A stretch of 28,034 nt of DNA from Clostridium_AM sp964554365 (GTDB lineage: Bacteria > Bacillota > Clostridia > Clostridiales > Clostridiaceae): assembly GCA_964554365.1 (NCBI GenBank), contig CAZKOJ010000040.1, positions 1 to 28,034 on the forward strand, in the 5' to 3' direction. The notes under the pieces are model-generated. The model searched no databases. It was not told where the DNA came from and saw only the letters and a list, made by a program, of their open reading frames with translations. Positions 1 to 8,129 of this stretch are shown piece after piece (the first letter of the stretch is position 1; each line of letters begins with the position of its first letter). The translations under genes were made by a program, and so were the position numbers.

Positions 1-93
1 ATTCTTAAAATCAAAATTCATTTCTTTATAAAAGTATATCAGATACTTTATACAATACAAAGAATGTTTTTAAAGGAATTGCTCTTATGATAT

Positions 94-150
94 ATAATAC
101 TTATTTAACCTTAAAGAAACCCTATGAAAATTCTTAATATTTTCTTAAGA
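94..150 (-). promoter_or_regulatory. Minus-strand promoter with three-part CTTAA box (site A)
   Basis: On the plus strand CTTAA occurs at 110, 133 and 144 (spacings 23 and 11). On the minus strand a -10 box TATTAT occupies 99-94, 11 bases from the first element. There is no good -35. Exactly the same geometry is present at 15944-16000. Eleven-base direct repeats upstream of a weak -35 are the usual pattern for OmpR/PhoB-family response regulators. It would drive a gene or transcript running off the left edge; a weakly supported ATG at 21-19 could open that gene, but too little of it is present to call. The regulator is not identified. Confidence 0.5.
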
Positions 151-165
151 AGATTAGGCATCTTC

Positions 166-340
166 AAAAAAATAACTAGTCAGTATTCTGGTCTATTTTG
201 TGTTATGCTTCATCGCAATAACCTTTACATAGTCTACTATGCGCAGGTCATGGCTCTTCGTCTAACACAAAATATCCTCAGAATTTTTGACTTGTTATTT
301 TATTTCGGATGCCTTATCCAATTTTAAAAGATAAGCTTCA
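166..340 (-). ncRNA. Structured RNA, copy 2 of a two-copy family
   Basis: Read on the minus strand, it begins after the DUF1847 stop with a small hairpin (336-330 with 318-311), continues through a conserved linker rich in A (about 309-278), then a closing helix of 11 bp (273-263 with 205-195, perfect), inside which ACCT/AGGT (248-245 with 224-221) and CATAG/CTATG (241-237 with 232-228) form a hairpin with a 3x3 internal loop. It ends in a short hairpin and a run of seven T (172-166). Linker, core and terminator match the RNA at 20262-20473 on the other strand, with compensatory changes in the helix. No open reading frame explains it. The 5' end is not determined. Function unknown. Confidence 0.7.
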
Positions 341-354
341 ATTCTGTTGCTAAT

Positions 355-981
355 TTATTTTTCGGGGAATAATTTATTTTTGTAATAACTCTCTGCTTGA
401 TATATTACAGCCAATGGATTGTGCCCTAACACTCTATCCTTTACAGCAAATACAGTTACAGGAGCTTTAGAATACTTTATAAAAAGAGAATCATGTCCTA
501 CACACAATCCGAGAAGTATATTTAAATCAGTATTTGCTTTATTTAAGAAAATTGCTTGTCCGATCGGATTACACATAGGTTCATACTCACATGGACGCAC
601 TTTTTGTTCATCTTTTATATCTATAAAATCTTTTTCTACACTTCCATTTTTACATATTATAGAGTTCACTTGAAATCCATTATGCTTTAATACTTTAGTA
701 AAAATATTAGCTTCATTTTTAAGTCCTATACAAAATGCTAAACCTAAATTTTTATAACCACACTTTCTTGCAAAATCCATTATTTCTTCTATTCTAGTCT
801 TTTTACAGTACCCTTCACTTTCTACCAATGCAGCATTATGAGCAATTTTGAAATTCTCTTCTTCTTTATATAGCTTTTTTATTTCATCCATTTCTTCAAA
901 AGTGCAAGGACAATTAGCGGGTGCATTGGCTGTATCCCCTGTCTTACATATTTCTATATTACATTGTGAACAACTAAACAT
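355..981 (-). CDS. DUF1847 family Cys-rich protein
   Basis: 208 residues, ATG start preceded by AAGGAGGA. The N-terminus is Cys-rich (C4, C7, C12, then a NCPC pair near residue 25), and more Cys-containing conserved stretches follow (around 83, 109, 131-137 and LGLCVGHDS near 158-166). This pattern is that of the DUF1847 family of presumed metal-binding proteins in anaerobes; the biochemical role is not known. No signal peptide or membrane segment is visible, so it is probably cytoplasmic. It is last in the minus-strand series after the amino-acid ABC transporter but is separated from it by a hairpin at 1017-1055, so it may have its own promoter. A structured RNA follows its stop codon directly. 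Confidence 0.75.
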   Translation of the reverse strand: MFSCSQCNIEICKTGDTANAPANCPCTFEEMDEIKKLYKEEENFKIAHNAALVESEGYCKKTRIEEIMDFARKCGYKNLGLAFCIGLKNEANIFTKVLKHNGFQVNSIICKNGSVEKDFIDIKDEQKVRPCEYEPMCNPIGQAIFLNKANTDLNILLGLCVGHDSLFIKYSKAPVTVFAVKDRVLGHNPLAVIYQAESYYKNKLFPEK

Positions 982-1016
982 AAAAATTTCCTCCTTAAAT
1001 TATAATAATGAGAAAA

Positions 1017-1055
1017 CAGTAGAAATATATGAACTAAAAATATATATCTCTACTG
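1017..1055 (-). terminator. Probable terminator of the amino-acid ABC operon
   Basis: CAGTAGA (1017-1023) pairs with TCTACTG (1049-1055), extended by AT pairs inward. On the minus strand the stem is followed by TTTTC. It sits six bases after the ATPase stop codon. Confidence 0.5.
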
Positions 1056-1060
1056 CATCT

Positions 1061-1798
1061 CTAATCTAACTGAACTTGATTTAAAAACTTTATAGTTCTA
1101 GGATTTTCTGCATGATTAAATATTTTATCTGGAGTTCCTTCTTCCACAATGTTACCTCCATCCATAAATATAACTCTATCTGCAGCTCCCTTTGCAAATC
1201 TCATCTCGTGAGTTACTATTATCATGGTTGTGTCCTGCTCGGCTAATTTTTTTATAACATCTAAGACTTCCCCTACTAACTCTGGATCTAATGCAGAAGT
1301 AGGTTCATCAAAGAGCATTATTTGAGGGTTGACCGCCATAGCTCTACCTATTCCAATTCTTTGCTGCTGACCACCTGAAAGCTTAGATGGATAATAATCT
1401 ATTTTATCAGCTAGTCCAACTCTGTCTAATATATCCATAGCTATTTGTTTTGCTTCTTTTTTCTTCATTCCCTTTACTACTGTTAATGGTTCCATTATAT
1501 TTTCTATGGCTGTTTTATTTTTAAACAGATTATAACTTTGAAAAACCATAGATGTGCACTGTCTCAATTGATGTATTTCATGTTTAGTAATTTTCTCTAT
1601 ATTTACCTTTAAATCTTCTATTTCTATTATACCTCTATCTGGCTTTTCTAAAAAATTAATGCATCTTAAAAGAGTAGATTTTCCGGTACCAGAAGGTCCT
1701 ATAACAGCTACAACCTCTCCTTTTTTTATATCTAAATTTATCCCTTTTAAAACTTCTACATCATTAAAACTTTTATGCAAATTTTCAACCTTTATCAT
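1061..1798 (-). CDS. Polar amino-acid ABC transporter ATPase (GlnQ/TcyN type)
   Basis: 245 residues, the usual size for this family. Walker A GPSGTGKST at 34-42, Q-loop Q87, signature LSGGQQQR at 140-147, Walker B ending DEP at 164-166, and the switch histidine H197 are all intact, so an active ATPase is expected. It energises the permease encoded just upstream (11 bases between stop and start codons), at the inner face of the membrane. The ATG at 1798 has a GGGAGCG ribosome site. The upstream PatB-type lyase favours cystine or another sulfur amino acid as substrate, but the motifs alone allow any polar amino acid (for example glutamine or arginine). Confidence 0.92.
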   Translation of the reverse strand: MIKVENLHKSFNDVEVLKGINLDIKKGEVVAVIGPSGTGKSTLLRCINFLEKPDRGIIEIEDLKVNIEKITKHEIHQLRQCTSMVFQSYNLFKNKTAIENIMEPLTVVKGMKKKEAKQIAMDILDRVGLADKIDYYPSKLSGGQQQRIGIGRAMAVNPQIMLFDEPTSALDPELVGEVLDVIKKLAEQDTTMIIVTHEMRFAKGAADRVIFMDGGNIVEEGTPDKIFNHAENPRTIKFLNQVQLD

Positions 1799-1809
1799 AA
1801 TATCGCTCC

Positions 1810-2478
1810 CTAATAAGCTTCATTCATTTTCTTTTCAAGTATTTTTTGTATATATCCAAAGAATGATATTATTATCCAATATAATAATATAACCGCAGTA
1901 AAAGATTCTAAGAATCTATAACTAGAGGCACCCTCACTTTGAGCTACCGCCATAATTTCTGTAACTCCTAACGTAAAAGCCAGTGAAGAATTCTTTATAA
2001 TATCTATAAAGCTATTAGACAGTGGTGGTATGGCAACTCTAGCTGCCTGTGGTAGTACTATTCTCCACATTGCTTGCATATAAGTCATGCCAACAGATAG
2101 TGATGCTTCCATTTGCCCTTTGTCCACTGAACTTATAGCTCCTCTTAAGGTTTCTGCCATATACGCAGATGCATTGAAGCTTAGTCCAATAACCACTGCT
2201 GTAAAGGCTCCCATTCCTTTTAAGCTTGGAAAAATTTGAACTACTCCAAAATACAGAAAGAATAATTGTGCTATTACAGGAGTTCCTCTAAAAAATGATA
2301 CCCATACTTTTATAATTGGATATAATATTTTTACTTTCATATGTACTATTAATGCTATCATCACAGCCAAAATAAGTCCAATTACTAATGAAAGTATGGA
2401 CATTTCAAAAGTAACTACAACATATTTCATCATTAAAGGTACAAGATTTAAAAAATAATTCAAATCAAACTTAGTCAT
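1810..2478 (-). CDS. Amino-acid ABC transporter permease (HisM/TcyL type)
   Basis: 222 residues with about five hydrophobic segments, starting with one at roughly 15-50. The EAA-loop region, which contacts the ATPase, is present (about 125-165, with GQMEASLSVGMTYMQAMWRIVLPQA). Length and layout are those of single-permease, homodimeric amino-acid uptake systems. It lies between its binding protein (13 bases upstream) and its ATPase (11 bases downstream), so the three are certainly one operon. Confidence 0.9.
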   Translation of the reverse strand: MTKFDLNYFLNLVPLMMKYVVVTFEMSILSLVIGLILAVMIALIVHMKVKILYPIIKVWVSFFRGTPVIAQLFFLYFGVVQIFPSLKGMGAFTAVVIGLSFNASAYMAETLRGAISSVDKGQMEASLSVGMTYMQAMWRIVLPQAARVAIPPLSNSFIDIIKNSSLAFTLGVTEIMAVAQSEGASSYRFLESFTAVILLYWIIISFFGYIQKILEKKMNEAY

Positions 2479-2491
2479 AATAAATCACGCC

Positions 2492-3313
2492 TTATTTATT
2501 TTTTGTTGTATCTAAACCGAACCATTTCATTGAAATCTTAGTTAAAGTTCCATCTTCATTCATAGCTTTTATAGCTTTATTTATATCTTCAATTTTTTGT
2601 TTACTTTTATCGTCTTTTCTAAATGGATACTGATTCATCTCAAAAACATACTTAGGATCGTATAATTTTAAATTCATTTTCTCTTTTTCTATTACAGTCT
2701 TAGCCTTAACAGTACCTATCCATGCTGCATCTAATCTTCCCATTTCAACATCCTTTTCCATAGGAGTTTGGTCATAAGTTGCAACGCTCAAATTTAATCC
2801 TTTTTCTTCATTCAGCTTCTTTAATGTCTTTTCTCCATTTCCTCCTAATGTACATCCTATTTTTTTGTCTTTGAAATCTTCAACTTTGCTATAATTACTA
2901 TCCTTTTTTACTACAAAACTATATCCGCTATAAGCATAAGTTTCAGTAAAATCATACTTTTCTTTTCTTTGGGGAGTTGTAGAAATTTGGTGTGCTACTG
3001 TATCTATTTGTGAATTGTCTAGCATTCCAAACAATCCGCTAAACTTTGATTGTTTAAAGTCAATTTTATAATCTGCTCTCTTACCTATTTCATTCCATAC
3101 ATCAATTTCAAATCCTTGTAATTTCCCACCTTCAGTATAGCACCAAGGATAATAATCTGGAGATGTTCCTACTACAATAGTTTTTCCACTCTTTTCTTTA
3201 CTGTCATTAGGTGTACTTGCAGTTTTACTTTGAGAACTACCACAGCCTACTAAAATACTTCCCCCAACTAATACTGATAAAACTAAACTAAAAAATTTCT
3301 TTTTTCCTATCAT
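2492..3313 (-). CDS. Amino-acid-binding lipoprotein (SBP family 3)
   Basis: 273 residues. A lipoprotein signal (KKKFFSLVLSVLVGGS then LVGC) ends at the lipidated Cys C24. The mature part starts with a Ser/Thr/Lys-rich tether and then shows the family-3 fold: VVGTSPDYYPWCY, GFEIDVWNEIG, and later the DKKIGCTLGGNGEKTL lobe. It captures the substrate outside the membrane and delivers it to the permease downstream. The start has AGGAGGAAGAAAC in front. A candidate promoter AAGACA-17-TATAAT lies at about 3364-3336, giving a very short leader. Substrate is inferred (cystine-type) from the adjacent C-S lyase, not from the sequence. Confidence 0.9.
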   Translation of the reverse strand: MIGKKKFFSLVLSVLVGGSILVGCGSSQSKTASTPNDSKEKSGKTIVVGTSPDYYPWCYTEGGKLQGFEIDVWNEIGKRADYKIDFKQSKFSGLFGMLDNSQIDTVAHQISTTPQRKEKYDFTETYAYSGYSFVVKKDSNYSKVEDFKDKKIGCTLGGNGEKTLKKLNEEKGLNLSVATYDQTPMEKDVEMGRLDAAWIGTVKAKTVIEKEKMNLKLYDPKYVFEMNQYPFRKDDKSKQKIEDINKAIKAMNEDGTLTKISMKWFGLDTTKNK

Positions 3314-3335
3314 GTTTCTTCCTCCTAATAAATTT

Positions 3336-3384
3336 ATTATATATATGTAATAATTTACTGTCTTCTGTAAAACAAAGTAAATTA
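3336..3384 (-). promoter_or_regulatory. Candidate promoter and inverted repeat before the ABC operon
   Basis: On the minus strand AAGACA and TATAAT (3341-3336) are 17 bases apart. An inverted repeat TAATTTACT/AGTAAATTA (3351-3359 and 3376-3384) overlaps the -35 side and could be an operator, or a weak terminator for the lyase gene upstream. Confidence 0.35.
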
Positions 3385-3409
3385 GGCTAGATTTATGAAC
3401 AATATAATT

Positions 3410-4588
3410 TTAATTTTCACTATTAACTGCTTTTTCAATTCTTTCCAAAGCCTTTTTCAAAATATTCCTTGGACATGCAATATTTATCCTTTCAAATCCT
3501 TCACCAGCTGATCCAAATATAAAACCTTCATCAAAAGCTACTCCAGCTTTTGTAAGCATAAAGTTTTTAAGCTGTTCTCCATTCATTTTTAGTGCTCTGC
3601 AATCTACCCATAAAAGATACGTTCCTTCTGCTTCAATTACTTTAAGCTTAGGTATTCTTTCATTTATAAAGTTTTGCACAAATTTTTTATTTTCATCTAA
3701 ATATTCAATCAATTCATCTAACCACTGTTCCCCATAATTATAAGCTGCTTCACAGGCTATAATTCCAAAAAGATTCATACGCTTAAGCCCAAGCTTCTCC
3801 ACAAAATCTTGAAACTTGTCCCTTAAATCTTTATTAGAAATAATTAGATTAGAAACTTGAAGTCCTGCTAAATTAAAAGTTTTACTTGGTGCAGTGCAAG
3901 TTATTGAATTATCTCTAAAACTTTCACTTATAGAAGCAAAACTTGTGTGTTTAAAATCTTTATATACTAAGTCTGAATGAATTTCATCGGAAATTACAAC
4001 CACTCCATTACTAATACAAATTTCTCCTAGCTTAATAAGTTCTTCTTTAGTCCATACTCTCCCTATTGGATTGTGTGGATTACAAAGTATCATAATTTTA
4101 ACTTTAGGATCTTTTATTTTTTCCTCTAAATCTTCAAAATCCATGGAATATTTTTCGTCTTCAAATTTTAAACCATTACAAATTATTTCACACTTACTAT
4201 TTTTTATAGCATTATAAAATGGATAGTACACTGGAGATTGAACTATTATTTTATCTCCTGGCTTTGTAAACGCTTTAATCATAAAGTTTAAACCAGGAAC
4301 AATTCCTGGAGTGCTACAAATCCATTCTCTTTTTACATCTAAGTTATGTCTTTTTTTCATCCAGTTTATTACTGAATCAAAATATGAATCCATTCTTTCA
4401 GAGTAACCATATATTCCATGGTTAGCTCTTTTTATTATTTGCTCTGTAACTTCTGGGACTGTCTTAAAGTCCATATCAGCTATCCACATAGGGATTACAT
4501 CTTCATATCCTAAAAGCTCTTTATTAAAATTCCACTTTACAGAATTTGTATTGCTTCTATCAATTATTTCATCAAAATTATATTTCAA
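3410..4588 (-). CDS. patB: PatB/MalY-type PLP C-S lyase (cystathionine beta-lyase)
   Basis: Fold-type I aminotransferase of the PatB/MalY group, which cleaves cystathionine or cysteine to a thiol, pyruvate and ammonia. The TTG at 4588 is chosen over the GTG at 4597: GAGGTGG lies six bases before the TTG but overlaps the GTG, and the resulting N-terminus MKYNFDEIIDR is typical. This gives 392 residues, family length. The PLP-binding motif APSKTFNLAG carries the Schiff-base Lys (K236) and SDEIHSDLVY carries the ring-nitrogen Asp (D201). IPMWIADMDF near the start and NPHNPIGRVW at about 170-180 are also family hallmarks. It is cytosolic and sits 96 bases upstream of the amino-acid ABC operon on the same strand. 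It could serve methionine synthesis or sulfide release from cysteine. Confidence 0.88.
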   Translation of the reverse strand: MKYNFDEIIDRSNTNSVKWNFNKELLGYEDVIPMWIADMDFKTVPEVTEQIIKRANHGIYGYSERMDSYFDSVINWMKKRHNLDVKREWICSTPGIVPGLNFMIKAFTKPGDKIIVQSPVYYPFYNAIKNSKCEIICNGLKFEDEKYSMDFEDLEEKIKDPKVKIMILCNPHNPIGRVWTKEELIKLGEICISNGVVVISDEIHSDLVYKDFKHTSFASISESFRDNSITCTAPSKTFNLAGLQVSNLIISNKDLRDKFQDFVEKLGLKRMNLFGIIACEAAYNYGEQWLDELIEYLDENKKFVQNFINERIPKLKVIEAEGTYLLWVDCRALKMNGEQLKNFMLTKAGVAFDEGFIFGSAGEGFERINIACPRNILKKALERIEKAVNSEN

Positions 4589-4741
4589 TTTAACCACCTC
4601 TTTATTTTATTTGTGAAATATAGTGCAATTTCCTATATTTTTTCAAAATTATCTCATAAATGAGTATATCACCTATATTTTTTAAAGTTAAATACCATTT
4701 CCTTATAGTTACAGTGGTGTATATTAAAATTCATAATATAC

Positions 4742-4775
4742 AAAAAGACATGTGATTAATTTCACATGTCTTTTT
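4742..4775 (-). terminator. Strong terminator after the TPR gene
   Basis: A perfect 14-bp stem (4742-4755 with 4762-4775) with loop TTAATT. The outer five pairs are A-T, giving a T run on either strand, so it can also stop transcription coming from the left. Confidence 0.85.
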
Positions 4776-4785
4776 AAAACTGTTA

Positions 4786-5700
4786 TTAGGTATGGAACAT
4801 TTTGTTAAATTGTCCTATATTTCTCAATGGTGCCAGTTCTTCATCTTCTTCTATTGATTTCAAAAAATCCGGATATAATTTTACTGCTATTTTTAAATCT
4901 TCTATTGCTTTATTTAATTCATTTAAATGAACATAGTAGCAAGCTCTATTATAATACAAAAATTCAGCATCTCTATTATATTTAATTCCTTCACTTATAA
5001 CTTCTACAGATTTTTCATATTGTTTTTTATCACTGTAAATAACAGCTAAATTTAGATATGTATACGCATATCCAGGATTTTCTAGTATAGATTTTTGGTA
5101 ACACTTTATGGCTTGCTGAAACTTTTCCATTTTATTTAATACTACACCCTTATTAAACAAAGCCATATAATGATTAGGTTCTAATTTAAGGCTACACTCC
5201 AACATTTCTAATGCTATTTCATATTGACCAAGTTCCTCATAAATAGCACTTAAATTAGTATAAGCCCAAAAATCTTTGTTATCCATTGTTAAAACCTTTT
5301 TATAATATTTTATAGCCTCATACTTTTCACCAATTTCATCATATGCTCCTGCAAGAAAAAAATATGCTCTATTGTATTCTGGATTTATTTTAATTGCTTC
5401 TTTATAATAATTTATAGCTTCCTCAAATTCACGCCTATTATCATGTATTATTGCAATACCATAGTAAGCTCTAGAATCCTTTGGATTTAACATTAGTATC
5501 TCTCTATATTTTTGTTCTGCTAGTGTATACTTCTGTAATTCATCATAAATTAATGCCATGTCAAGCAGCATTTCAATATCATTTCTTCCCTGTTTAGAAT
5601 TGTAGGCTTTATTATAAAAAATTATAGCTTTTTCTATTAATCTTTTTTCATAAAAACTTTTAGCTATAACTTTATAGCTATCTATCTTATATTTTTCCAC
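4786..5700 (-). CDS. TPR-repeat protein
   Basis: About 304 residues made almost entirely of tandem 34-residue tetratricopeptide repeats, each with the usual pattern (for example YYGIAIIHDNRREFEEAINYY, AYFFLAGAYDEIGEKYEAIKYY). Around eight repeats can be counted. No signal peptide or catalytic domain is seen; it is presumably a cytosolic protein-interaction scaffold with unknown partners. Start choice: the frame is open to a TTG at 5724 and an ATG at 5721 with no ribosome site, whereas GGAAAGGGG lies nine bases before the GTG at 5700, which I prefer. The gene is alone between a strong terminator and the c-di-GMP gene upstream, with about 150 bases in between. Confidence 0.8.
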   Translation of the reverse strand: MEKYKIDSYKVIAKSFYEKRLIEKAIIFYNKAYNSKQGRNDIEMLLDMALIYDELQKYTLAEQKYREILMLNPKDSRAYYGIAIIHDNRREFEEAINYYKEAIKINPEYNRAYFFLAGAYDEIGEKYEAIKYYKKVLTMDNKDFWAYTNLSAIYEELGQYEIALEMLECSLKLEPNHYMALFNKGVVLNKMEKFQQAIKCYQKSILENPGYAYTYLNLAVIYSDKKQYEKSVEVISEGIKYNRDAEFLYYNRACYYVHLNELNKAIEDLKIAVKLYPDFLKSIEEDEELAPLRNIGQFNKMFHT

Positions 5701-5810
5701 ACCAGCTGTCCCCTTTCCCATCAAGTGATTCTAATAAGAATATATCAATATAAGAGTTATTGTCAATCCAATAGAAAATAGAATGTATGGATACAATTAT
5801 AATTTGAAAT

Positions 5811-5840
5811 AAAAAAGTAGAATCAAATTTTTTCTACCTT
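5811..5840 (-). terminator. Terminator after the PocR-GGDEF-EAL gene
   Basis: On the minus strand GTAGAA (5837-5832 complement) pairs with TTCTAC (5822-5817 complement) and is followed by six T (5816-5811). It begins 9 bases after the stop codon. Confidence 0.7.
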
Positions 5841-5848
5841 TTACCCAA

Positions 5849-7747
5849 TCATTTTAAACCTTTTTTCAATAAACTTTCCGCATCCATTTCTTTTAAAGGT
5901 CTACTAAAATAATATCCCTGTATTTTATCACAACTTTTACTTTTTAATATGTCTACTTGTTCTTTTAATTCAACGCCTTCAGCAACAATATCCAAATTCA
6001 TTTTATGTCCTAAAAATATTAATCCCTCTATTATTATTTCTTCATTAGATCCAGTACATATATCATCTATAAAAGATTTATCGATTTTTATTCTATTAAC
6101 AGGTAACATTTTTAAATAATTTAACGATGAATATCCCGTTCCAAAATCATCTAAAGCTATTTTAACTCCAATAGCATTCAATTCTTCTAATTTTTGCATG
6201 TTTAAGTCTAAGGATTTCATCAACGTGCTTTCTGTAATTTCTATTTCAAAATTTTCAGCCTTAACCCCTGTTTCTTTCAGTATGTTTTTAACAATACTAA
6301 CAAAATTAAGTTGCTGTAGTTGTATAGCAGAAATATTCACCGCAATGCACTGAAACTCATATCCTTGTTCTGTCCATTTTTTATTTTGATTACAAGCAGT
6401 CCTTATAACCCACTCACCAATTGGAACTATGAGTCCCGTTTCTTCTGCAATTGGTATAAATTCATCTGGAGGAACAAAGCCTAATTCTTTACAATTCCAT
6501 CTTAATAATGCTTCAAAGCCTTCTATAGCATTATTTAAAACATTAACTTGAGGTTGATAGCACAAGTGAAATTCTTCATTCTTTAATGCTTTGTTTAAGC
6601 AATTTTCTATTTTAACTTTTCTCTCCAACTCTTCACTTATAGATTTATTATAGAACACATGCTTATTTATTCCTGCTTCTTTAGCCTTATACATGGCAGT
6701 ATCTGCATTCTTTAAAACAGTTTCTGAATCATTATTTTTATAATTAAATATGGATATTCCCATAGACGCTGTAACAGACATATTGCATCTTCCTACATTC
6801 CATTGTTGTCTGAAAATTTCTAGTGTTTTTTCTATTGTATTTTCTACTAAATTATAATCTTCTGCATTGTTTATAAATACTAAAAACTTATCACTATCAA
6901 ATTTAAATACTAAAGCATCATTCTTTAATGTTTCTCTTAATTTCACACCACACATTTTGAGGATTTTATCACCATATTTGTATCCCATAGTATCATTTAT
7001 ATTTTTAAAATTGTTTAATCCTAATATTAATAGTGCACCTTTTTTTGTGTTTTTTTCAGAAGATTCAGAATTAAATTTTGTATAGAAAATATTTTTATTG
7101 GGTAATCCTGTGACTATATCATTATAGGCTAGGAATTTTGCTTCTTCTCTTTCATCTTTTAACTGATTATTCAGCTTATACAATTCAGCATAAGCCTTTT
7201 GGATTTCTTCCTCATTTTCAATTTCCTTTATTCTAGCATACCCCATATCAGTAATTATCTGTGTAAATTCTTTTATGAATTTAATTGTTTCACTTATTTT
7301 TTTCTTTGACAAAACACTAACATCATCTATTGCTTTTAAATATTTCTGTTGATTAAATCCATATAGTTCTGCTTCTTTTATGCTATTCTCTTTATCTGGC
7401 TTTTTAAAATAAAATTGACCTACTAAAATAACAGCAATTGGTTCATGCTCTATTATAATAGGACATGCTATATTTACAAAACCATTTATACATTTTGTAA
7501 GCACATACTTTTCTCCATTTTTTATCTTCTTAAATATTTGTTCCATACTGCAAATACAATTTGAATTAGTAACTGGATTTATTTTAAAAAATTTTGTACA
7601 CACTTTCTTTTGCACAGTACAAATAAAAACATTTCCATTTATATCATATATTGACAAGGGAACTTGAGTTATATTGCTAAAACTTTTAATGAGAGAGTCA
7701 AGTTTTGGCAAATTTATTAAATCGCAAAATTTATATTGAGTGTTCAA
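5849..7747 (-). CDS. PocR-GGDEF-EAL protein, probable c-di-GMP phosphodiesterase
   Basis: 632 residues. Residues about 10-115 form a PocR-type sensor domain (Cys at 43, 50, 64, 66, 86, 95), followed by helices likely to coil (150-205), a GGDEF domain (205-365) and an EAL domain (385-625). The GGDEF half is degenerate: the signature is DSDKF (284-288) and the metal-binding DxD is replaced by GLNNF, so cyclase activity is not expected. The EAL half is intact: FEALLRW (E412), EIEITES, DDFGTGYSSL, IDKSF and VAEGVE. The likely job is hydrolysis of c-di-GMP controlled by a small ligand at the PocR domain. The start is a TTG with GGGGGG six bases before it. No membrane segment. A second c-di-GMP gene, a cyclase, is at 17899. 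Confidence 0.9.
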   Translation of the reverse strand: MNTQYKFCDLINLPKLDSLIKSFSNITQVPLSIYDINGNVFICTVQKKVCTKFFKINPVTNSNCICSMEQIFKKIKNGEKYVLTKCINGFVNIACPIIIEHEPIAVILVGQFYFKKPDKENSIKEAELYGFNQQKYLKAIDDVSVLSKKKISETIKFIKEFTQIITDMGYARIKEIENEEEIQKAYAELYKLNNQLKDEREEAKFLAYNDIVTGLPNKNIFYTKFNSESSEKNTKKGALLILGLNNFKNINDTMGYKYGDKILKMCGVKLRETLKNDALVFKFDSDKFLVFINNAEDYNLVENTIEKTLEIFRQQWNVGRCNMSVTASMGISIFNYKNNDSETVLKNADTAMYKAKEAGINKHVFYNKSISEELERKVKIENCLNKALKNEEFHLCYQPQVNVLNNAIEGFEALLRWNCKELGFVPPDEFIPIAEETGLIVPIGEWVIRTACNQNKKWTEQGYEFQCIAVNISAIQLQQLNFVSIVKNILKETGVKAENFEIEITESTLMKSLDLNMQKLEELNAIGVKIALDDFGTGYSSLNYLKMLPVNRIKIDKSFIDDICTGSNEEIIIEGLIFLGHKMNLDIVAEGVELKEQVDILKSKSCDKIQGYYFSRPLKEMDAESLLKKGLK

Positions 7748-8129
7748 AAGTATCCCCCCATATTTTCATTGTAATTAACAAGTTAACTACTGTATTATTT
7801 AAATGTGTTTTATCAAATAACATTAGTTTTAAGTTTTTTATGTAAAATACTACTAATACAATTTCAATATCTTGTATAATTATATTTTATTTTATATTAT
7901 AGTTCAATGTTTTTTTACTTAAAAGTATCGCATATATTATTGTTTTGATACACTTAAACATAAATGCTATAAAAACAATAATATTATGAATTTTCATTAT
8001 TAAAAAGTACTTTCATTTTGAAAACTTTATAAATATTTACATTAAATTTCTTGAAAACTTTCTTTAATTATAATAATATTAATTAATAGAAAATAATTTT
8101 CTGATTAATTATAAAGAGAGGTTTTAAAA
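7748..8129. other. Divergent intergenic region, 382 bases
   Basis: Very AT-rich gap between the divergent EAL and HesB-like genes. A 13-bp perfect inverted repeat with a 25-base loop (7934-7946 with 7972-7984) and the promoter at 8051-8079 are all I can support. No riboswitch signature or short gene was found. Confidence 0.5.
8051..8079 (+). promoter_or_regulatory. Sigma-A type promoter of the HesB-like gene
   Basis: TTGAAA (8051-8056), 17-base spacer, TAATAT (8074-8079). The predicted start near 8086 leaves a leader of about 44 bases before the ATG at 8130. Confidence 0.6.

Noticed and set aside
124..327. 67-codon plus-strand open frame
   Set aside because: It runs opposite to the structured RNA of 166-340, has no ribosome site, and reads as random AT-rich sequence.
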